From Siphonodentalium dalli (Eukaryota; Mollusca; Scaphopoda; Gadilida; Siphonodentaliidae): a stretch of DNA of 64,000 nt. The notes below the pieces were generated by a model, which saw only the letters and a program-made list of their open reading frames with translations, did no database searches and was not told the origin of the DNA. Shown piece by piece: positions 57,601 through 64,000 of the stretch (positions are counted from its first letter, which is position 1; each line of letters begins with the position of its first letter). The position numbers and the translations under genes were made by a program. The stretch spans positions 119,337,281-119,401,280 of the forward strand of contig CP136067.1 of NCBI GenBank assembly GCA_032622095.1, given 5' to 3'.

Positions 57601-58189
57601 ATAAGAAGGGATCCCGTCGAGTATTAAAGAAGGCCTTTATTAATTCGCATGCTTATGTATATAAAATATTTTACAGACAACAATCGGTTGGTGAATGAAT
57701 CGAAATTGTTATACAGCAATCGAGTATCCCAGATGAATGAAAACAACAAGATGTAATGCATATCGATTGGTAAGTACATAAATCCTCTTTACATGTCCCG
57801 AAAGAGGAAGCCGATCAAATTAGTCAAAATACTAACGCACATACACGACATAATGTATAACATAACTTCCGGTTAAACGAAAGAGCTTCTGCACAATTTA
57901 ATATTCGCACAAAATATGTTATCTGGTAACTATTCCATCGCAAATTAAACCCCTTGTTCAATTTTCAATTTGGTTCGTATCTTAGGTCATCGAAATAGCC
58001 CCATTACTTCTATGATAACCGGATGGGCAATCATGGAAAGCTGAAAGAGCGCGCACGTCCTTTTGCTGCAAAATCTACGGAAAGTCGACTCATTCCAAAT
58101 TATTAATTTTTGTTTTAATAAAGAATTTTTATAATGTGTGTTTCCTTTAATTCTAAATCCCTATATGATGGTATCGAAACGTGAGCGAT

Positions 58190-58600
58190 CCTCGGTATCA
58201 CACGGGACATATCCCAGGGTACATGTACCAGTGTACATCCTGGTTTCCCGGGGTACATCATGGTATCCAAGGGTATAGCCTGGTATCCCGGACTACTTGT
58301 ACCTAGTTATACTATGGTACATAAACTTGCACCCTGATATACCTAGGTGCAAGCACCTAAGTAATTTGGATAACATAAAAAATACATCGGCTACGTAGCC
58401 CTACCCAAATCCCAGGTTATTTGTACCTAGGTATATCAGGGTACTGTAAATTAAAATACCAAGATATACATCGGTATAGTACCCAAGGATATCAGGTTAT
58501 ACTCCTGGATTCCAGGCTGCACCCCGGGATACCAGGCTGTACCATGGGATTTGGCCAATATCCACTAGTATCCGCTGGTACATGTACCCTGTGATATTTT
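58190..58600. repeat. Cryptic repeat of GGTATCC/GGTACA words
   Basis: Dense short words such as CTGGTATCCC, GGGTACATC, TACCTAGGTATA and CAGGCTGCACCCCGGGATAC at 10-25 base spacing on both strands, with many local palindromes (GTACCTAGGTAT, CCCGGG). No fixed period. Non-coding. Confidence 0.6.
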
Positions 58601-58619
58601 TATCTGGGACAAAATGGTG

Positions 58620-59445
58620 AACAACATACTTTGAATATCTAGTTGCTATTGTCCGGTCTTTATGGGGGCCCGTACACGGGTCCGTTGTATGACTGCATGT
58701 CTAACAACTAGAAATCAATAGTATTGATGAATATTTAAAAAATGTAGAATACATGATCTTATATACATGTACAGTATACATCTAAACGCTGTTTCTTACT
58801 GTCATGGGAGCGATGCTATAAATATTTACCCATCGTGGGAGTGAAACATATCTTACCCTTCTGTGATATTGAGAATCTTTTGTTGGCACGGTGTCATGGG
58901 TGTTTTGATAGAGATTGGTGTTGATTTTGCATTACCCACAATTGTCCCTGTATATCGAATTTGTACTGAACTAAATTTATTTGAGCTGAAGTGAATTCTA
59001 CTTTAGACTACGATCAGTACCTCGATATGCAATACCTCAACACCGTCAACAACGCGCATATATATGTTATCGACATGCATCGCAGGGGTCGTATCCACTC
59101 CTCGGGGAATTAGCTCTGGTTTTTGCTCCAGGCCTTCTAGTAACTCTCATACCTATACCATCCACAACAAGAAAACTAAGATGCATGCATCAGGTCGGCC
59201 GTGAACTATCTACCATAGAATTGTTGTAGCTATCGATTATACATTTTGGAACACCTGTCTGTATGTATGTGTGTATGCATGAATGCATGTGTGTATGTGT
59301 TATAGACTCTAACACTGCTCGACTGATCCGACTCGGATTTGGTATTTAACGTGTCAACTTGACCTCGCTCATAGGCATGTTTCTGGACCCTGACCGATCC
59401 GACTAAAAATTTGTGTGTAGGACTACTTCGATCCCGGGAGCATTA
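58620..59445. other. Intergenic, no gene recognised
   Basis: Contains a short TGTATGTATGTGTGTATGCA tract at about 59260. No coding or structured element is supported. Confidence 0.4.
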
Positions 59446-59449
59446 TGGA

Positions 59450-59890
59450 CGGGTCCAATTTCACGTGGGACCATGTTCTCGAACGTGCTGATGTAGGCAT
59501 GTTTCTGGACTATTTGGACGGGTCAAATCTTGATCCCGACCTGACTTTGACATTCAAAAAGATCAATTCAAGGTCAAATCTGGTAAAACGGAAGTATTTC
59601 AACGAAATATAATACCTACTGTTACTTTTGTCCCAGGAGTGTTTCGGGTGGGTCAAATTATGACCCTGACCTGATCTTGACATTCAAAATTGTCAATTCA
59701 AGGTCAAATCGGGTAAAGCCGGGCGGATTTCGACGGGTACTTTTGTCGTGACTTTTGTCCGGGGAGTGTTTTGGACGGATCAAATCGTGACCCGCCTTGA
59801 CGTTCACCTTTAAAATGGTCAATTCAAGGTTAAATCGCGCAATTCTCCGAAAATCAGAGGGGAACATCCCGGACGAAGTAGGGTCCACCA
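59450..59890 (-). repeat. Tandem units related by inversion to 8765-9030
   Basis: GACCTGACTTTGACATTCAA, CAATTCAAGGTCAAATC and ACTTTTGTCC...GGAGTGTTT recur about every 120-130 bases. They are the reverse complement of the words at 8765-9030. Confidence 0.65.
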
Positions 59891-60054
59891 GCTACTATTA
59901 TATATTTCTAGATTTAGTTACAAACTAAATACCTGTATATTGTACAAAGAAATGTTTGACAAATATATCTGTATCAATATTACCATACGGGTCATTAAAA
60001 TAGATACGACGAAACAAATTTTGAAGGGTGCATGGTATCAGGTAAATTTTTATA

Positions 60055-60320
60055 TTTCAAATGATGACAGGAATGCGGAAAGTTGAAGTACCTACGTAAT
60101 ACTGGCTATCCGAATGAAGAGATATACATGTATATAAAAACCAAAATAGAAGATGACTGCTGGCGACAATGTTTTCCAAAAAAATTCAAAGCATTCGATA
60201 GCTCCCATCTAGTTGTCAGCCCGAAGATCAATATAAAGTGTGGTGACTATCAGATGAGGGATATGACTGTACAGTTGCTAAACAATTCAGTCACGCAAAA
60301 GAGGATCAAACAGTAAGATA
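60055..60320 (+). repeat. Dispersed repeat, copy 1 (GCTGGCGACAATGTTTTCC family)
   Basis: Landmarks: AAGTTGAAGTACCTACGTAA, CTGGCGACAATGTTTTCC, GATAGCTCCCATCT. The same order recurs at 61195-61450. The 77-codon frame inside is not supported as a gene. Confidence 0.55.
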
Positions 60321-61194
60321 CCAAATTGCTGCCTGTGGTAATGTTTTTTAACGAAATTCGGGAAAATTAGATTACTCTCACCCTGGTTATCCAGAAGATC
60401 ATTGTGGAATCTGGTGACGATCGGACAAGGGGTGTCGTCTGTAGGATCAACCAAATTATTTAGCCATAAAAAATAGTAAAATTCAAGATCACCGCTGGCA
60501 GTGATGTCTTCACAAGGACAGCTTGAGAACAAAACATGGCTCACATCTAGCGGTGACCCAAACTATCCACATGAGAAAAAGTTCTCCAATAAAAGCTGGC
60601 TGCAGGGTGCGCCAATTAATTCAAATTCGAAATTTAACAGGGTGTACTGGTTGTGGCCATGTTTTCCCCGCAAATTTGATAGACTGGTGGACAAAACCAC
60701 TGAATCCGTTGAATCAATATACATGTATACATGGATTAATTTATATGCATTGTTATACACAGTATTGGTATATAAAGGTACTGAAAATAACAATATTACT
60801 AGTATACACAAAATAAACCATATATCATGGCTATGGGTTCTAATATCCGAATATGACAGCTGATAACTTGGTGTGAATTGAAGAGCGGTGGTGTCTCAAG
60901 CATATCTAACCCTCCACGTTAGAAACATGCCATTAAATGTCATAAGTATAATCTAGCTTGAGGACAGAAGTTTTCCAAAAAAAACCCCTTAATTCAACCA
61001 GGTCCTCGCGCGATGTATGGTCGATCACATGATGATCTAGGGGGGATTAGAATTGTTGTATAAAAACAGCACGGCATGTAAATATAAAATAAAATAGTGC
61101 TACATCTTATTACAGATTATTGCCATATATAATCAGTGACTATTCAGACAGTCTGACAAAATAAAGTTTCAGTGACACTCTATCCGAAGAGGGG

Positions 61195-61450
61195 AATAAT
61201 TCCATCTGTTACAGTCAATGGAGCAATTATGAATCTGGAAAGGTGAAATTTCTAAGTAATACTAGATATCGACATGACGCGATAACATATAACGTAAATG
61301 CCATATGGCCGCTGGCGACCATTTTTTCCTATAAAATTAAAAAAAATATTTGATAGCTCTCATCTGATAGATGAATATCAAGATAAATATGAAGTTTAGT
61401 GAAGATCGGATGAGTGAAGTGGACTGTGCTAAACGGTTTAGTAATGCTTA
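61195..61450 (+). repeat. Dispersed repeat, copy 2
   Basis: AAGGTGAAATTTCTAAGTAA, CTGGCGACCATTTTTTCC, TGATAGCTCTCATCT and GTGAAGATCGGATGAG match copy 1 in order. Confidence 0.55.
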
Positions 61451-61738
61451 AAAAGATTTTTACCTTAATATTTTTATGTTCACTTTATAAACTTCACTGA
61501 GTCATCTTTGTCATGTATTGAGTTTGATATCTTTTGTTAACAGTTTATAAATCATGTATGTCTCATGTTTTTATTTTAATTTATGTGTTTATTATCATTA
61601 AATAAAGTTGCATTCCTTAAAAAGATTCTTACCTCAATGTTTTTATGTTCACTTTATAAACTCCACTGAGTCATCTTTGTCATATATTGAATTTGATATC
61701 TTTTGTTAACAGTTTATAAATTATGTATGTCTCGTGTT
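61447..61738. repeat. 169-bp tandem duplication (second unit partial)
   Basis: CTTAAAAAGAT at 61447 and 61616. The first about 120 bases are repeated with few changes (TTTTTATGTTCACTTTATAA, TTGTTAACAGTTTATAAA). Confidence 0.9.
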
Positions 61739-61739
61739 C

Positions 61740-62975
61740 GTTATTATATTATATACACTTTATAGTGTGTTTCAGAACGAAAACAAAATGAACAAAATCA
61801 ACAAATTTGTAAATTTAAAAACAATTCAAACGTTGTTGTATTCCATGTCCCAGCCCGGACATATACACCAAATTTCAATAATATTCATTGAGAAACAACG
61901 GACCAAACGCCATATAACACCCCGTATGCATCTTTTATTCCGAGTTGGCCTTTTATTCCGAGTTGGCACGCGCCATTGGAGCGAGTTAGCCCTGGGGCGA
62001 GTACGCCGATTCTGACACCTTTTCTATTTGCAGCAGGTTAAGTTTACGCGTAATTTAATTTACAAAGTTCCCCAATTGGTATCGTAAATAGAGCGACCTT
62101 ATTTGACAGAGAATGCCTCTGTTATTGATTATAAAGTTGCTATACATTAAAAACGACAATTCACATGCTCGTTCAAGCGCAGTAGTCTATTTTCCCCATG
62201 TTAAAGGACATCCACAAATACTAAATAACGCTAACTTACTGCCGAATGTTTTACACGACAACTGTTAACATATTTGGGCTGAATTCATCTGACGCGGTAT
62301 TATTCCTCAAAATAAACAACAAAACCATCGTTACTTGGAAATGTAGTTTGGGCTAACATTTACATAAATCCTCCATATCATTATTCCGACACACACGTCA
62401 GATGAAAAAGTCACATGAAGTAACCGGCCAAATTGGCCGAAATAAATAATCTAGTCCGAGATACCACTGACGACAATACGCAGTCAAGTGTATATTTCGG
62501 ACAATATAACTGAGGGCGGCTCGTGTAGGTTTGGAGAGCTATTAGTAGGTCCAGCGCGAAGTAGTCACCAGGGCTAATTCCCCAAGAACGACTACTACCC
62601 CATGTGCATAATATTAGCAACATTCCAAGCTAATCGTGCACGTATGACTCATGCACACTGCCATAATGATTAGTCGGGTAAATATTATTATTGAACACCT
62701 CTTCCTGAGCGGATGGTACCGTGCTCAGAGATGTATATCCCGATAGCACCAAATTTTATGGAATTATACACTTAACGCTTGAAGCATATCATAACTATCG
62801 TATATTTTTAGTTAAATTTGTCTTAAAACCTTCGGTTTATTCGTTCCACGAAGCTGACCAAAACCCATTTAATTACTATAGGAATATCTGATGTTTGGAT
62901 TATGTTTATGGAGTTTTAAAGATATGCATAACGTTTATGGAATATAGGGGGTATTTTGAAATTTACTTTTATTTC
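61740..62975. other. Intergenic, no gene recognised
   Basis: No domain found. It includes a short direct duplication TTTTATTCCGAGTTGGC at about 61930-61965. Confidence 0.4.
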
Positions 62976-62978
62976 AGA

Positions 62979-64000
62979 GTTACTCGGAGAGGATAGCAGT
63001 GCCAATACTCAACGGTCAGATGTAAAAAGCTGCCTGATACATCAATCTGGTAGTAATGTTGTGTCCTCGAAGTTGCTGCGATGGACGGACAATTCGTGGG
63101 CAGCAGTTCGAAAAGCAGTTCAAACGCGGATGACTAACATACATGTCTCTACATCCAAGTATAGAGAAATAGTCGAGTCGTTACCTGATCACCCAGCTGA
63201 AGATGATGGTTACCACACCACATGTTATAAGAATTGTACAGCTACCCCAAAAGTTTGTCAGCCGTTATGGCCAAGATCGCCGGCGTTGATCTCATTGCGA
63301 AAGAGGCAAAAGTTCATCAATGTTGTCGTGCACAATTTGGTAAAAAAGCAGATCGAATCAAGGCGCAACAGTCATTGACGACAATTCCCGAGGAACAAGT
63401 TGGCAATGCTCGTCCGTTGGAGAGCATCATAGCATACGTGAACGAGCAGATCATTAACCAAAAACGGCCTGAACACCTTTATTCAATATATGACCGTTAT
63501 TATGTTCTCTGTGCCGAGTGTGAAATTGAACGCCGATAACAAAGGTGCAATATTTCGGGACAGTTTTACAGAAGCGTTTTCCAGATAAACTAACATTCCG
63601 TTCGCCAGATTGCGAAAAGACTGGAGTAATAGTGCATAGTACCGATATAGACTATGCTTCTATACTGGCTGTTTTTTTTACTTTAAATCTTCGCCCGAAG
63701 GACTGGTCAATCAAGCTGGAATTCTGCTTAGAAAAGCTATCAAGGATGTCAAAAAAGAACCCCTTAGTGATGCCCTAACAATAGACGCGTAAAAGAGGCG
63801 AAGGTACTCGGTGACCCAGTGGCTAAGGCATCAATTATATGAGCCAGGATGCTCTTTTCATAGTGAAGGGTGACAATCTGAAGCCGCGAAAGCATGTACC
63901 TACCGCAATGGCATTAAAATCCCTGACAGGCAGCAAAAATGTTATTACCATGTTTAACAAATTGGGCTCCTGTCTGAATTAAAATGCAACCGAAGAGCCA
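62979..64000 (+). pseudogene. Broken ORF of a repeated invertebrate protein family (zinc-binding-like N-terminal half)
   Basis: Coding starts after a good 3' splice site or ends its similarity there (TTTACTTTTATTTCAG at 62963-62978). Frame 1 (to 63378) reads KSCLIHQSG, LLRWTDNSWAAVRKAVQTR, KYREIVESLP and GYHTTCYKNCTA. Frame 3 (63260-63539) reads KIAGVDLIAKEAKVHQCC, then IIAYVNEQIINQKRPEHLYSIYDRYYVL. Frame 2 (63545-63778) reads LQKRFPDKLTFRSPDCEKTG. After stops at about 63776-63820 the same frame reads SQDALFIVKGDNLKPRKHVP and LKSLTGSKNVITMFNKLG. I recognise this order (YHxxCY, an HxxC second block, a YDRY block, SQDxxxxV..G.xKPxKH, SLTG...LNRLG-like) from large proteins repeated in molluscs and cnidarians, but I do not know an established name. 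Two frameshifts and several stops show decay. It continues past the right edge. Confidence 0.55.

Overview
This is a piece of a eukaryotic nuclear genome, AT-rich and almost free of host genes. It is most probably from a lophotrochozoan and likely a mollusc. The signs are several different non-LTR retrotransposon relics, many non-autonomous DNA elements (MITEs), long palindromes, and minisatellites of a kind common in mollusc genomes. There are no bacterial features. The organism call is inference from repeat style.

Layout. 1-498: end of a broken BED-finger/hAT transposase. 4551-7721: the C-terminal tail of one LINE joined to a 5'-truncated, frameshifted second LINE that ends in an AATC tail. 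7866-9030: dispersed repeat pairs. 11878-12200: a MITE. 13126-13602: another LINE tail with a TTATC microsatellite. 14099-14373: a minisatellite. 16858-24396: a cluster of MITEs, including a piggyBac-type palindrome (20647-20861) and two almost identical Harbinger-type MITEs (21014-21464, 22367-22817). 25505-27630: a satellite-like array. 31253-31810: a probable Penelope-like RT fragment. 32768-36006: an inverted repeat pair enclosing a LINE 3' end, with a piggyBac-type MITE inserted in one copy. 36540-42176: two LINEs on the minus strand with complementary deletions. 43174-48255: tandem repeats. 48477-49406: the one convincing host gene piece, a terminal exon of an HtrL/YibB-domain protein on the minus strand. 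50283-53610: long tandem repeats. 54025-59890: hairpin elements and minisatellites. 62979-64000: a broken ORF of a family I recognise as repeated in marine invertebrates but cannot name.

The most interesting object is at 52422-53470. Two direct copies of a 436-439 bp unit and one inverted fragment each carry a sequence that folds as a type I hammerhead ribozyme: CUGAAGA core, GAA, a palindromic AGGCCU stem III, a CUA cleavage triplet and a three-part stem I. This is the organisation of a metazoan retrozyme, a small non-autonomous retroelement that spreads through self-cleaving circular RNA. It sits in an AT microsatellite inside a 500-bp tandem repeat whose sister units are uninterrupted. A degraded Penelope-like RT piece in the same window is consistent with the kind of enzyme thought to move such elements.

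The genes here do not form a pathway. They are layers of mobile elements inserted into each other. In several places a paralogous copy shows the empty site, so the order of insertion can be read.
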